From assembly GCA_030832085.1 (NCBI GenBank), contig JAURJU010000101.1:1-53749 (forward strand): a stretch of DNA of 53,749 bases, written 5' to 3'. The translations under genes were made by a program, and so were the position numbers. Every line of letters begins with the position of its first letter. Within the stretch, counting starts at the first letter, position 1. Source of the stretch: Chitinophagales bacterium (lineage in GTDB: Bacteria; Bacteroidota; Bacteroidia; Chitinophagales; Chitinophagaceae). Of this stretch, positions 44,891 through 53,741 are shown piece by piece. Below the pieces are notes generated by a model. That model had not been told where the DNA came from. It made no database searches and worked only from the letters and a program-made list of their open reading frames with translations.

Positions 44891-44991
44891 TTTACAGGCA
44901 TCATTTCAGCTTGAAAGTTAATGATTTTTATGGATTAATTGTTTAAACCAAGTGCATGATGTTTTGCATGCTTAAGGCAGCATGAATTGTT

Positions 44992-44999
44992 TAGTTTTG
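44992..44999 (+). promoter_or_regulatory. -7 promoter element of pckG
   Basis: TAGTTTTG matches TAnnTTTG and lies 21 bases before the ATG at 45021. A TTTTG at 44962-44966 is about 25 bases upstream, slightly too far for a standard -33 element. Because the longest open frame begins at 44982, upstream of this box, the box also argues for the later start. Confidence 0.5.
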
Positions 45000-45020
45000 C
45001 TGAACCTAAAGCCCAAATAC

Positions 45021-46865
45021 ATGACCTTGAATCACCCCCCGTTTTTAACCCATGCCGACCTTTTGAAATTTGTGATGGAAATGGCAGAAGTATGCAGCCC
45101 CAAAGATATTCGCTGGTGCAACGGATCAAAGAAGGAGTACGATGAACTGTGCCAGCTGCTGGTCGACAACAAAACATTTACAAAACTCAATGAAGAGCGA
45201 TGGCCCAATAGTTTCGCATGCAACTCAGACCCCAGCGATGTCGCCAGGGTAGAGGACAAAACCTTCATTTGCAGCAGAAGAAAAGAGGACGCCGGCCCTA
45301 CCAACAATTGGGAGGATCCAAGGGAAATGAAGGCCAGGATGAAGGCATTGTTCAGCGGTTCAATGAGAGGACGCACGATGTATGTTATTCCTTTTTGTAT
45401 GGGGCCGCTGGGATCACCGCTTTCAAAAATTGGTGTTCAAATCAGCGATTCTGCTTATGTGGTGGTCAACATGCACATCATGACAAGGGTTGGCGATGAA
45501 GTGCTTCGATTGTTGGGACAGGATGGAGAATACATCAAGTGTCTCCATTCCTTGGGGGCGCCACTTGAGCCAGGGCAGGCAGATGTTCCCTGGCCATGCA
45601 ATCCAACCACCAAATACATTGTTCATTATCCAGAAGACAGGGCCATTGCCTCTTATGGTTCTGGTTATGGGGGCAACGCATTGCTCGGAAAAAAGTGTTT
45701 TGCGCTCCGCATTGCTTCTGTGATGGCCAAGGAAGAAGGTTGGCTGGCTGAACACATGCTGATTTTGGGGGTGGAAGATCCCAAGGGCAGAAAGACATAT
45801 GTTGCTGCAGCATTCCCAAGTGCTTGCGGAAAAACGAATTTTGCCATGTTGATTCCTCCGGCAGACATGGAGGGATGGAAAGTGATCACTGTTGGAGACG
45901 ACATCGCTTGGATCAAGCCCGGCAAGGATGGAAAATTGTATGCAATCAATCCAGAGCATGGTTACTTCGGTGTTGCTCCGGGCACCAATGCAAAAACCAA
46001 CCCCAACGCCATAGCGGCATTGAAAAAAAACAGCATTTTTACCAATGTTGGCATCACTCCCGAAGGAGATGTTTGGTGGGAAGGGTTGACCAAGGAGCCA
46101 CCTGCCGTGGTCTATAATTGGAGAGGGGAATTGCATGATCCGGCATCAGGGAAGCCTGTTGCCCACCCCAATGCCCGTTTCACTGCTCCTGCTCACCAAT
46201 GTCCCAGTATTGATGGCCAGTGGGAGAATCCGGAGGGAGTTCCCATCAGTGCTTTTGTTTTCGGGGGGAGAAGAAGTACGACCGTTCCCCTGCTGTATCA
46301 GGCTTTCAACTGGAATTTCGGTGTTTACCTGGCTGCTACCATGGGGTCTGAGACCACAGCAGCTGCTTTTGGAGAGATTGGGAAAGTCAGGAGAGATCCA
46401 TTTGCCATGTTGCCATTCTGTGGTTACCACATGGCAGATTATTTCAACCACTGGCTACAGCTGGGCCGCAACATTCCAAACCCGCCCAGAATATTTGGTG
46501 TAAACTGGTTCAGAAAAGACAAGGATGGCAATTTCATCTGGCCTGGATTTGGGGAAAACATGCGCATGCTCAAATGGGTAGTGGAGAGGGTGTATGGCGA
46601 AGTTGTTTCCATCGAAAGCCCTATCGGATGGGTGCCTAAATACGAAGACATTGATTGGGGTACATTGGCATTTACACCTGAACAATATGATGCTGTAATG
46701 GATGTTGACCGTGAAGCATGGAAAACAGAAATATTGGCACATGAGGAATTGTTTTCCAGGATGTATGATAAATTGCCCAAAGAGTTCTTTTTCATGCGGG
46801 AATTGCTCTTGTCTGGCCTCTGGCGTTCTCCTGAACATTGGTCCTTGGCTCCGGAAACGCATTAA
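45021..46865 (+). CDS. pckG: Phosphoenolpyruvate carboxykinase (GTP)
   Basis: A 614-residue GTP-dependent PEPCK, normal length. The catalytic cysteine and P-loop lie in [19 protein letters not shown], the metal-ligand Asp is in [13 protein letters not shown], and substrate-binding residues in [18 protein letters not shown]. It converts oxaloacetate and GTP to phosphoenolpyruvate, CO2 and GDP, the entry step of gluconeogenesis. Many Bacteroidota use the unrelated ATP-dependent enzyme, so the GTP type is a useful strain trait. The start [17 protein letters not shown] is supported by the promoter position. Confidence 0.95.
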   Translation: MTLNHPPFLTHADLLKFVMEMAEVCSPKDIRWCNGSKKEYDELCQLLVDNKTFTKLNEERWPNSFACNSDPSDVARVEDKTFICSRRKEDAGPTNNWEDPREMKARMKALFSGSMRGRTMYVIPFCMGPLGSPLSKIGVQISDSAYVVVNMHIMTRVGDEVLRLLGQDGEYIKCLHSLGAPLEPGQADVPWPCNPTTKYIVHYPEDRAIASYGSGYGGNALLGKKCFALRIASVMAKEEGWLAEHMLILGVEDPKGRKTYVAAAFPSACGKTNFAMLIPPADMEGWKVITVGDDIAWIKPGKDGKLYAINPEHGYFGVAPGTNAKTNPNAIAALKKNSIFTNVGITPEGDVWWEGLTKEPPAVVYNWRGELHDPASGKPVAHPNARFTAPAHQCPSIDGQWENPEGVPISAFVFGGRRSTTVPLLYQAFNWNFGVYLAATMGSETTAAAFGEIGKVRRDPFAMLPFCGYHMADYFNHWLQLGRNIPNPPRIFGVNWFRKDKDGNFIWPGFGENMRMLKWVVERVYGEVVSIESPIGWVPKYEDIDWGTLAFTPEQYDAVMDVDREAWKTEILAHEELFSRMYDKLPKEFFFMRELLLSGLWRSPEHWSLAPETH

Positions 46866-46979
46866 ATTTTAATTCTTTCCCCATGCGTATAAAAAAAATC
46901 TACAGGGCTGCTCATGCAGAACCTGGACTGGCCTCATGAGATGTTGGCCATGGGCTCAAGCAGCAAGGATGAAACAACT

Positions 46980-47011
46980 TTTGTTGGAATCCCCTTCATG
47001 CAATACTTTTG
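46980..47011 (+). promoter_or_regulatory. Bacteroidota-type promoter of pdhB
   Basis: TTTG at 46980-46983 and TACTTTTG at 47004-47011 are separated by 20 bases, a good match to the consensus. The pdhB ATG follows 21 bases after the -7 box. This shows that pdhB is transcribed on its own, not from pckG. Confidence 0.7.
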
Positions 47012-47032
47012 CGTCACTTTTAAACTGTTTTT

Positions 47033-48019
47033 ATGGGAAGGATTATTGCTTTTCGCGAAGCCCTCAGGGAGGCGATGCAGGAAGAAATGAGAAGAGACGA
47101 CAGGGTTTTTCTGATGGGAGAAGAAGTTGCTGAATACAATGGAGCCTACAAGGTGAGCCAGGGTATGCTCGACGAGTTTGGTCCCAAAAGAATCATTGAC
47201 ACACCCATTGCAGAGCTTGGTTTCACTGCCATTGCCGTAGGTGCCGCTCAAAATGGCCTCAGGCCAATCGTTGAGTACATGACCTGGAACTTTGCCGTGC
47301 TGCCGCTGGACCAGATCCTGAATACTGCATCCAAAATGCTGGCCATGAGTGGAGGCCAGGTAGGTTGTCCCATTGTTTTCAGAGGGGCCAATGGTTCAGC
47401 AGGTCAATTGGGTGCCCAACACTCTACTGCATTTGAGAGCCTCTATGCCAACATCCCCGGCCTCAAGGTTATTTCAGTTTCTAACCCATACGATGCAAAA
47501 GGCCTTCTCAAGAGTGCTATACGCGATGACGATCCGGTGATCTTCATGGAAAGTGAGGTGATGTATGGTGACAAGGGAGAGGTGCCTGAAGAAGAATACT
47601 TGATTCCTATCGGAAAGGCTGACATTAAAAGACCGGGCAGGGATGTAACCATCGTATCGTTTAATAAAATGATGAAGGTTGCTCTTGGTGCTGCTGAAGA
47701 GCTGGAAAAAGAAGGCATCAGTGCTGAAGTCATCGATCTCAGGACCATCCGACCATTGGATTGGTATACCATCCTTGAGAGTGTAAAAAAGACCAATAGG
47801 CTTGTAATCGTTGAAGAACAATGGCCATATGCATCCATATCTTCCGAGATTACCTACAGGATTCAAAAGGAAGGGTTTGATTACCTTGATGCACCCATCA
47901 GAAGGATCACAGCTGCTGATGCACCAATGCACTATGCGCCAAACCTTGTAGCCGCCTACCTTCCAGATGTAAGCAGAACTGTGAAGCTGGTGAAGGAAGT
48001 GATGTACATGAATAAATAG
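47033..48019 (+). CDS. pdhB: Pyruvate dehydrogenase E1 component, beta subunit
   Basis: 328 residues of the transketolase-like beta subunit: FREALREAMQEEMRRDDRVFLMGEEVAEYNGAYKVS at the N-terminus, IDTPIAELGFTAIAVGAAQNGLRPI with the thiamine-diphosphate-activating Glu, and the transketolase C-terminal domain (GISAEVIDLRTIRPLDWYTI). With E1-alpha it decarboxylates pyruvate for acetyl-CoA synthesis. The alpha subunit is not next to it, which is common in this group. A hairpin terminator follows. Confidence 0.92.
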   Translation: MGRIIAFREALREAMQEEMRRDDRVFLMGEEVAEYNGAYKVSQGMLDEFGPKRIIDTPIAELGFTAIAVGAAQNGLRPIVEYMTWNFAVLPLDQILNTASKMLAMSGGQVGCPIVFRGANGSAGQLGAQHSTAFESLYANIPGLKVISVSNPYDAKGLLKSAIRDDDPVIFMESEVMYGDKGEVPEEEYLIPIGKADIKRPGRDVTIVSFNKMMKVALGAAEELEKEGISAEVIDLRTIRPLDWYTILESVKKTNRLVIVEEQWPYASISSEITYRIQKEGFDYLDAPIRRITAADAPMHYAPNLVAAYLPDVSRTVKLVKEVMYMNK

Positions 48020-48037
48020 ATGGATTGAATCGATATG

Positions 48038-48065
48038 AAAACCCGGTTTTTCCGGGTTTTTTTTT
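48038..48065 (+). terminator. Rho-independent terminator of pdhB
   Basis: AAAACCCGG and CCGGGTTTT form a 9-base stem around a 5-base T loop, followed by a further T-run. It lies 18 bases after the pdhB stop. Confidence 0.8.
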
Positions 48066-48085
48066 GACCATTGTATGCCATGATC

Positions 48086-50152
48086 ATGAAAATCAACGTT
48101 GTCTTTTTTGCTGTTTTTTTTATTTGTTTCAACGCAAATGCACAGGAAAAAAATGATTCTGTGGTTGGTTTGGAATCTGCTGTTGTGAAAGGCTTTTTGA
48201 CCAACAGCCAACTTGTTCAGGTACCTGCGTCAATCTCTAACATCAGCCGTCAGGATTTGCAGAAAAATGCTGCTTACAGTTTGTTGCCTGCTTTCAACAA
48301 CCTTGCTGGAGTCAGGATGGAAGAAAGATCGCCTGGAAGTTATCGGTTGTCTGTTCGTGGAAGTTTGTTGAGGTCTCCTTTTGGCGTTAGGAATGTCAAG
48401 ATGTACTTGGATGAATTTCTCTTTACTGATGCAGGGGGGAATGCATATTTCAATCTGTTGGACGTGAACAGCATCAGTGGCGCAGAAGTCATCAAAGGAC
48501 CAGCAGGAAGCATATATGGTGCAGGGACAGGAGGGGCCGTGCTTTTGTCAGGTGCATCTCTGACTTCGTCAGGCAAGGACACCAGCATGTTTCGTATCAA
48601 GGCCTCAGGTGGAAGGTTTGGGACATTCAACGAAACTGTCCAGTATCAATTGAACCGAAGTGCATATTCTCTTGATCTTTTGCAGGGGCATATCCAGTCA
48701 AAAGGATTTCGTGACCACAGCAGCATGCGGAAGGACAATCTTCAGTTGCGGATGAAGATCAACGGCAGCGAACGCATGACAACAGAGATGCTATTGATGT
48801 TTGTGGACCTGAAATATCAAACTCCCGGTGGGTTGACCCTTGCGCAACAAAACGAAAACCCACGGCAAGCAAGGCCTGGCACCAATACCATTCCTTCTCC
48901 CAAACTGCAAAGAGCCGGTATTTTCAACACATCAGCCCTGCTTGGATTTTCCAATACGTATGTTTTATCGGATCATTGGAAATCCATCATTTCGTTCTCC
49001 ACTTCCATGACAGGTTTCAAAAACCCATTCATCACCAATTTTGAAAAAAGGACCGAGTTTAACTTGGGCATGCGTACTACATTTGTCTATGAAAAAAAGT
49101 TGCCCATTTTTTTGCAGTGGGTGAATGGTGCTGAAGCACAAAGGGGTGATTATACCATTGACAGCAGTGGAAACAACAGGGGGGTGTCTGATGGGAAAAT
49201 GGTACGGGACGCCGTTGTTGCACGACAACAATTTTTGTTTTCACAACTCAGCGTCAGACCGGTTGATTTTCTGCAAATACAGGCAGGAATCAGTGTCAAC
49301 AGTTTCAATTATGCCATTGAAAGAACCGTGGGATTGCCTGCGTCTGGGCCTAAGGATATCGTCTTTGATCCCCAGTTGTTGCCGCGTGTTGCTTTATCTC
49401 TTTATCCAATGAAAGGGCTTGCTTTGTATGCACAGGTTTCCAAGGGATATTCGTCTCCCACGGTTGCAGAAATCAGGCCTTCAGCTGGAGGGCTTTACAC
49501 CGGACTTCAGGCTGAACATGGCTTGAACCGGGAGGTGGGCTTGAAGTTGTCATCCAACAAAGGCAGGTTGTTTTTCAGTGCGGTTGTATTTCGGTTTGAT
49601 TTGAAAGATGCCATCGTCAGGAAGACAAACGCCGCAGGCGCAGAGTATTTTGTGAATGCCGGAACTGTTGTTCAGAGAGGACTTGAATCCGAACTTTCCT
49701 GGCTGTTGCTCAACAAGCCCAATGCAAAATGGATTGAACAGGTCAAAATAACACATGCAATGACCTTCAATGATTTTAGTTTTGGGAACTACATTGTTGG
49801 TACATCAAATTATTCAGGAAAAAAATTGACTGGAGTTCCCAGTGAAATGATTGCAATCGCAGTCCAGATCTCATTTTTAAAACATTTCTTCAGCAATGTC
49901 AATTTCAATCATGTAGGCAAAATTCCCCTTAACGATGCCAACGCTTTCTTTGCTGCGCCATACCGTTTGTGGCAGGGAAAATTTGGATGGCAGGGGATAA
50001 TTGCACGCAAGCAAATGGAATTGTTTACCCTCATTGATAACATGGGCAATGCTCTATACAGCTTGGGCAATGACATCAACGCATTCGGTGGCAGGTTTTA
50101 CAATCCGGCTCCAGGAAGAAATCTCCAGTTGGGAATATCGGTTAACCTTTGA
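48086..50152 (+). CDS. TonB-dependent receptor, siderophore/cofactor type
   Basis: About 688 residues. The ATG at 48086 gives a clean signal peptide (MKINVVFFAVFFICFNANAQ); an ATG two codons earlier is equally possible. There is no CarboxypepD_reg domain. The plug starts at about residue 35 (LVQVPASISNISRQDL, YSLLPAFNNLAGVRME, SVRGSLLRSPFG, VIKGPAGSIYGAGTGGAVLLSG), followed by a barrel ending in LQLGISVNL. The compact plug resembles ferric-siderophore or cobalamin receptors. No SusD or transport genes adjoin it; ligand unknown. A terminator separates it from pdhB, and it is tail to tail with the esterase. Confidence 0.85.
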   Translation: MKINVVFFAVFFICFNANAQEKNDSVVGLESAVVKGFLTNSQLVQVPASISNISRQDLQKNAAYSLLPAFNNLAGVRMEERSPGSYRLSVRGSLLRSPFGVRNVKMYLDEFLFTDAGGNAYFNLLDVNSISGAEVIKGPAGSIYGAGTGGAVLLSGASLTSSGKDTSMFRIKASGGRFGTFNETVQYQLNRSAYSLDLLQGHIQSKGFRDHSSMRKDNLQLRMKINGSERMTTEMLLMFVDLKYQTPGGLTLAQQNENPRQARPGTNTIPSPKLQRAGIFNTSALLGFSNTYVLSDHWKSIISFSTSMTGFKNPFITNFEKRTEFNLGMRTTFVYEKKLPIFLQWVNGAEAQRGDYTIDSSGNNRGVSDGKMVRDAVVARQQFLFSQLSVRPVDFLQIQAGISVNSFNYAIERTVGLPASGPKDIVFDPQLLPRVALSLYPMKGLALYAQVSKGYSSPTVAEIRPSAGGLYTGLQAEHGLNREVGLKLSSNKGRLFFSAVVFRFDLKDAIVRKTNAAGAEYFVNAGTVVQRGLESELSWLLLNKPNAKWIEQVKITHAMTFNDFSFGNYIVGTSNYSGKKLTGVPSEMIAIAVQISFLKHFFSNVNFNHVGKIPLNDANAFFAAPYRLWQGKFGWQGIIARKQMELFTLIDNMGNALYSLGNDINAFGGRFYNPAPGRNLQLGISVNL

Positions 50153-50153
50153 T

Positions 50154-50951
50154 CTATTTTCTGTTTGCAGGTAATTTTTGGGCAAAAAGCCAGGGTAAAA
50201 GTTCCGGTTCCTCAAAGGCATTTTTCCAACTGTCATGTCCAACACCAGGATATTCAGTATAGCGCACCTTGTTGCTGTTTTTTTTGATGGATGTGTACAT
50301 CAACCTGGAATTGGCAACGGGTATTACCGGATCTTTTTCACCATGAAAAATCCAAATGGGGAAATTGGATCTGTATGCTTTGGTTTTTTCTGGGTTCCCT
50401 GCTCCACAAATGGGAATGGCTGCTGCAAATACGCCCGGTTTTCTCCACAACAGTTCGAAGGTTCCAAAACCGCCCATTGACAACCCTCCGATGTATACGC
50501 GCCTCTTATCCACCTGACCTCCACTGATCAGCGAATCGATGAAGTCACTCACCAGCTGCAATGGTTTTCTTATTGGAGCTTCTTTGGAAAAATCATATCC
50601 TGTACTGTCTTTCAGGTTGTTTTTGGTGTATTCGGCCCATTTGTCATTTTTGGGACATTGTGGAAACACAACAATGGCAGGGAAATTGGACCTGTTTGCA
50701 GCATCCAAAAACAAATCCCCGCCCCAAACCAATTGTGATGCATTGTCATTGCCCCTTTCACCTGAGCCGTGCAGGAATATTATCAGCGGATATTTCTTTC
50801 CAATCTTGAAGTCGAGGGGTGTAAGTATCCTGCACAACAAGCTGTCTTCACCCGAAATGAAAAGTTGTTTTTCGAAAAGCGATTTTGATTGCGCCATTGA
50901 TAAGGTTGAAACCAGCAATACATTTAAGAATAGAAAGAATGATTTTTTCAT
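50154..50951 (-). CDS. Exported alpha/beta-hydrolase (PHB depolymerase/esterase-like)
   Basis: 265 residues with a signal peptide (MKKSFFLFLNVLLVSTLSMAQ). The alpha/beta-hydrolase fold shows YPLIIFLHGSGERGNDN (oxyanion hole), the nucleophile elbow GLSMGGFGTFEL, IWIFHGEKDPVIP with the catalytic Asp, and PGVGHDSW with the catalytic His. Such proteins are usually annotated as predicted peptidases or phospholipase/carboxylesterase; they often act as carbohydrate acetyl or feruloyl esterases. It is not near a glycan cluster, so the substrate is open. Confidence 0.85.
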   Translation of the reverse strand: MKKSFFLFLNVLLVSTLSMAQSKSLFEKQLFISGEDSLLCRILTPLDFKIGKKYPLIIFLHGSGERGNDNASQLVWGGDLFLDAANRSNFPAIVVFPQCPKNDKWAEYTKNNLKDSTGYDFSKEAPIRKPLQLVSDFIDSLISGGQVDKRRVYIGGLSMGGFGTFELLWRKPGVFAAAIPICGAGNPEKTKAYRSNFPIWIFHGEKDPVIPVANSRLMYTSIKKNSNKVRYTEYPGVGHDSWKNAFEEPELLPWLFAQKLPANRK

Positions 50952-51000
50952 GGTGGTGTTTATCTTGGATGCCTGGTCACTGTAAAATAAGAAAAATCAA

Positions 51001-52140
51001 TTACAACCTGCGTGTAATGACAGGCAGGATTTCTTTTTTCCAGGAGGAAAAGCTTCCTTTTACAATCTGTTCACGCGCTTCAGTAACAAGCCAAATATAG
51101 AATGCCAGGTTCTGAATGCTTGCAATGGTAAGGCCAAGTATTTCCTTGCTTTTGATCAGGTGGCGCAAGTATGCCTTAGAATAATATCTAGAAGTCTCAT
51201 TCTCCAGGCCTGGATCAACAACTGAATGGTCCATTTCCCATTTCTTGTTGTCGATGTTGATGATCCCCTCTGTGGTAAAAAGCATCGCATTTCTTCCATT
51301 TCTTGTAGGCATTACACAGTCAAACATGTCTACACCAAGCGCGATACATTCAAGCAAATCTGCAGGTGTTCCAACGCCCATGAGGTAGCGGGGTTTGTTT
51401 TCAGGCAGGTGCTCACAAGACCAACCACAGTATTCATATATCAGCTCAGTGGGTTCACCCACACTGAGGCCTCCAATCGCATTACCGACGGCGTCTTTTG
51501 ATGCAATGAATTCGCAAGAGGCCTTTCTCAAGTCTTTTTCTGTTCCACCCTGCACGATAGGGAAAAGATTCTGGGTATGACCATATAAGGAACTTGTATT
51601 GTTCATGTGGGTAAAACACCTGTCCAGCCAACGATGGGTCAGCTCCATTGAGTTTTTAACATATTTGTACGCACTGGGGTAGGGTGGACATTCGTCAAAA
51701 GCCATGATGATGTCTGCTCCAATCACTCGCTGGATTTCTATCGCTTTCTCAGGACTGAACAAGTGTTTTGAACCGTCAATATGGCTTTGGAAAACAACAC
51801 CTTCTTCGCTGATTTTTCTGTTGGCTGCCAGCGAAAAAACCTGGTATCCGCCACTGTCAGTCAAAATAGGCCTTTCCCAGCCATTGAATTTGTGCAAACC
51901 ACCAGCAGTCTGCAGTACTTCCAATCCTGGACGCAGATAGAGATGGTAGGTATTGCCCAAAATGATTTGTGCGCTCACATCTTTTTTCAACTGTTGTTGT
52001 GATACTGCCTTTACCGTCCCGGCAGTTCCTACTGGCATGAAAATGGGCGTTTGGATCACGCCATGGTCAGTAATTATTGTACCTGCCCTGGCTTGGGAAG
52101 CGGGGTCTTTTTTCTCCAATTCAAATTTCAATGCGGCCAT
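51001..52140 (-). CDS. tgt: Queuine/7-aminomethyl-7-deazaguanine tRNA-guanine transglycosylase
   Basis: A 379-residue TGT of normal length. The catalytic and substrate segments are PILTDSGGYQVFSL, the proton-acceptor segment MAFDECPPYPS, and GGLSVGEP. The zinc ligands in this family lie near the C-terminus; here the reading FDCVMPTRNGRNAMLFT is present but the usual CxCxxC stretch is replaced (KWEMDHSVVDPGLEN), a change known in Bacteroidota-type TGTs. It exchanges guanine-34 for a queuine precursor in tRNAs with GUN anticodons. It starts at the ATG at 52138-52140, divergent from the next gene. Confidence 0.9.
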   Translation of the reverse strand: MAALKFELEKKDPASQARAGTIITDHGVIQTPIFMPVGTAGTVKAVSQQQLKKDVSAQIILGNTYHLYLRPGLEVLQTAGGLHKFNGWERPILTDSGGYQVFSLAANRKISEEGVVFQSHIDGSKHLFSPEKAIEIQRVIGADIIMAFDECPPYPSAYKYVKNSMELTHRWLDRCFTHMNNTSSLYGHTQNLFPIVQGGTEKDLRKASCEFIASKDAVGNAIGGLSVGEPTELIYEYCGWSCEHLPENKPRYLMGVGTPADLLECIALGVDMFDCVMPTRNGRNAMLFTTEGIINIDNKKWEMDHSVVDPGLENETSRYYSKAYLRHLIKSKEILGLTIASIQNLAFYIWLVTEAREQIVKGSFSSWKKEILPVITRRL

Positions 52141-52238
52141 GCTGCAAGTTAAAGAGAAAGGGGGATGATTTTTTTTTCAGCACAATTTCATTTTATTCGG
52201 CTGCTTCGTTTATTTTTGAAAAGCATAAAAAAACAAAC

Positions 52239-52709
52239 ATGGAAACAGGATTGCTTCACTTACACAATTTGTTGCGCTGGATTATTTTGGTTTTGTTGAT
52301 CGTTTCCATTTACAAAAGCTATACAGGTTGGAAAGGCGGAAAGCCATTTTCAGCAGGAGATAAAAAAGTTTGGTTGTTTACCATGATCGTCTCCCATATC
52401 ACCTTGCTGTTGGGATTGTACCAATGGTTATTGGGACGTTATGGCATTTTTTCATACGTGAGGCCTGAGGGCATTTCAATGATGAAGGACCCTTACCTGA
52501 GATTTTTTCAGATGGAGCATCCTGTTTCAATGGTATTGGCCATAGTGATGGTTACGTTGGGGCATGGTATGGCAAAAAAGAATGTGGATGACAACACAAA
52601 ATACAAGAAGGCTTTCAGGTACTTCCTGTTGGCATTGGTGTTGATTTTAGTTGCAGTACCCTGGCCATTCAGGGAGCTGGTGGCAAGACCACTTTTGCCT
52701 GGAATGTAG
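52239..52709 (+). CDS. Conserved four-helix membrane protein
   Basis: 156 residues from the ATG at 52239, which gives METGLLHLHNLLRWIILVLL. Four hydrophobic segments are visible (residues about 12-30, 50-70, 95-115, 130-148). Histidines lie at predictable membrane positions (LHLHN, VSHIT, MEHPVS, LGHGMA), a pattern like di-haem cytochrome b membrane proteins, and such proteins are often annotated cytochrome B in Bacteroidota, but I cannot confirm haem binding. Longer upstream reading overlaps tgt and lacks family character. Tail to tail with the phosphoesterase, 10 bases apart. Confidence 0.65.
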   Translation: METGLLHLHNLLRWIILVLLIVSIYKSYTGWKGGKPFSAGDKKVWLFTMIVSHITLLLGLYQWLLGRYGIFSYVRPEGISMMKDPYLRFFQMEHPVSMVLAIVMVTLGHGMAKKNVDDNTKYKKAFRYFLLALVLILVAVPWPFRELVARPLLPGM

Positions 52710-52719
52710 CCTTAAAAAA

Positions 52720-53223
52720 TCAGGAGATGGGGAGTCGCGGGAGTTCAATCACTTCCATGTTGCGGACATCAGTTCCATCAATACAAAAACGAAGCAATGT
52801 TTGTACCCTGTGCCAGCCGGATTTTCCTGCCGCCCCAGGATTGAGGTGAAGGCAGTTGAGTGCGGGATCATGCTGAATCAGTAAAATATGGGAATGTCCA
52901 CATATGAAGATGCCAGGATTTGAAGCTTCAATTCTTTCCCTTACCCCCTTGGCATACTTGGGAGGCCTCCCTCCAATATGTGTCATCATTACTTTGACCT
53001 GTTCTGTTTCCCACTCCAGCCATTCGGGCAGTTCATGCCTGAGGGGAGCGCCATCTATGTTTCCATAAACTGCCTTTACCTGAGCCATTGCCGACAGTTG
53101 CTCAAGAATGCTCTTATCACCAATGTCTCCCGCATGCCATATTTCATCAGCCCCTTCCAGGTGCACCAAGAAACGCTTGTCCATCCACCCATGTGTGTCT
53201 GAAAGCAGAATAATATTTTTCAT
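52720..53223 (-). CDS. YfcE/MJ0936-type metallophosphoesterase
   Basis: 167 residues. The dimetal phosphoesterase motifs are all present: IILLSDTHGW (DxH), IWHAGDIGD (GDxxD-like), VYGNIDG (GN(H/D)), MMTHIGG (catalytic His), and ICGHSHI (GHSH). The ATG at 53221-53223 gives MKNIILLSDTHG and removes a 5-residue upstream extension. It should hydrolyse phosphodiesters in the cytosol with manganese or a similar metal; substrates of the family are only partly known. Confidence 0.9.
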   Translation of the reverse strand: MKNIILLSDTHGWMDKRFLVHLEGADEIWHAGDIGDKSILEQLSAMAQVKAVYGNIDGAPLRHELPEWLEWETEQVKVMMTHIGGRPPKYAKGVRERIEASNPGIFICGHSHILLIQHDPALNCLHLNPGAAGKSGWHRVQTLLRFCIDGTDVRNMEVIELPRLPIS

Positions 53224-53353
53224 ATCATTGAAAATCAAATAGTTGCAAATTAGTACTATTTTTGTACCCAGTCAGGCAATCAATAAAAAGTCAGATAATT
53301 TGATTTTTCGTTAAAATATATCAAACTTTTTTTACTAATTCCATTGATTATCT

Positions 53354-53361
53354 TATCTTTG
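53354..53361 (+). promoter_or_regulatory. -7 promoter element of infA
   Basis: TATCTTTG matches TAnnTTTG and ends 14 bases before the infA ATG. A T-rich tract at about 53327-53333, 20 bases upstream, occupies the -33 position. This gives a very short leader for the start of the ribosomal-protein operon. The divergent phosphoesterase gene begins 130 bases upstream. Confidence 0.5.
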
Positions 53362-53375
53362 CGCTCCCAAAAACC

Positions 53376-53594
53376 ATGGCAAAACAAGCACTCATTAAAC
53401 AGGACGGTAACATTACAGAGGCGCTGAGCAATGCCATGTTCAAGGTGAAGTTGGAAAATGGGCATGAGATTTTGGCCACCATTTCAGGTAAGATGAGGAT
53501 GCATTACATCCGTATATTACCTGGTGACAGGGTTGGAGTTGAGATGAGTCCATATGATTTGACAAGGGGAAGAATCATTTTCAGGTATAAATAA
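53376..53594 (+). CDS. infA: Translation initiation factor IF-1
   Basis: 72 residues, the canonical IF-1 length. [52 protein letters not shown] is the S1/OB-fold typical of IF-1, with the conserved RMHYIRI strand and [18 protein letters not shown] end. It binds the A-site of the 30S subunit at initiation. It is followed at 30 bases by rpmJ, the usual infA-rpmJ start of the rpsM-rpsK-rpoA block, which would lie beyond the window. Confidence 0.97.
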   Translation: MAKQALIKQDGNITEALSNAMFKVKLENGHEILATISGKMRMHYIRILPGDRVGVEMSPYDLTRGRIIFRYK

Positions 53595-53624
53595 AAACCG
53601 CTCCCAGGAGCCCAAACCAGAGAT

Positions 53625-53741
53625 ATGAAAGTAAGAGCATCCATCAAGAAGCGCAGTGCGGATTGCAAGATTGTCCGCAGGAAAGGTAAACTCTTTGTAA
53701 TCAACAAGAAAAATCCACGTTACAAGCAACGCCAGGGTTAG
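53625..53741 (+). CDS. rpmJ: 50S ribosomal protein L36
   Basis: 38 residues reading [20 protein letters not shown] followed by [18 protein letters not shown]. The family normally coordinates zinc with a C(x2)C(x12)C(x4)H pattern; here a single cysteine remains, so this is the cysteine-poor, zinc-independent (C-) form. The gene ends 8 bases before the end of the window, and rpsM should follow. Confidence 0.95.
   Translation: MKVRASIKKRSADCKIVRRKGKLFVINKKNPRYKQRQG

Noticed and set aside
44982-45020. Upstream start for pckG adding 13 residues
   Set aside because: The extra codons include the -7 promoter box and have no similarity to the family N-terminus.
45423-46136. 237-codon open frame antisense to pckG
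   Set aside because: pckG is unmistakable in this interval and the antisense protein has low-complexity, Cys/His-rich composition typical of a shadow frame.
47474-48211. 245-codon open frame antisense to the end of pdhB and the pdhB terminator
   Set aside because: It crosses a terminator and two real gene boundaries and shows no signal peptide or family motif.
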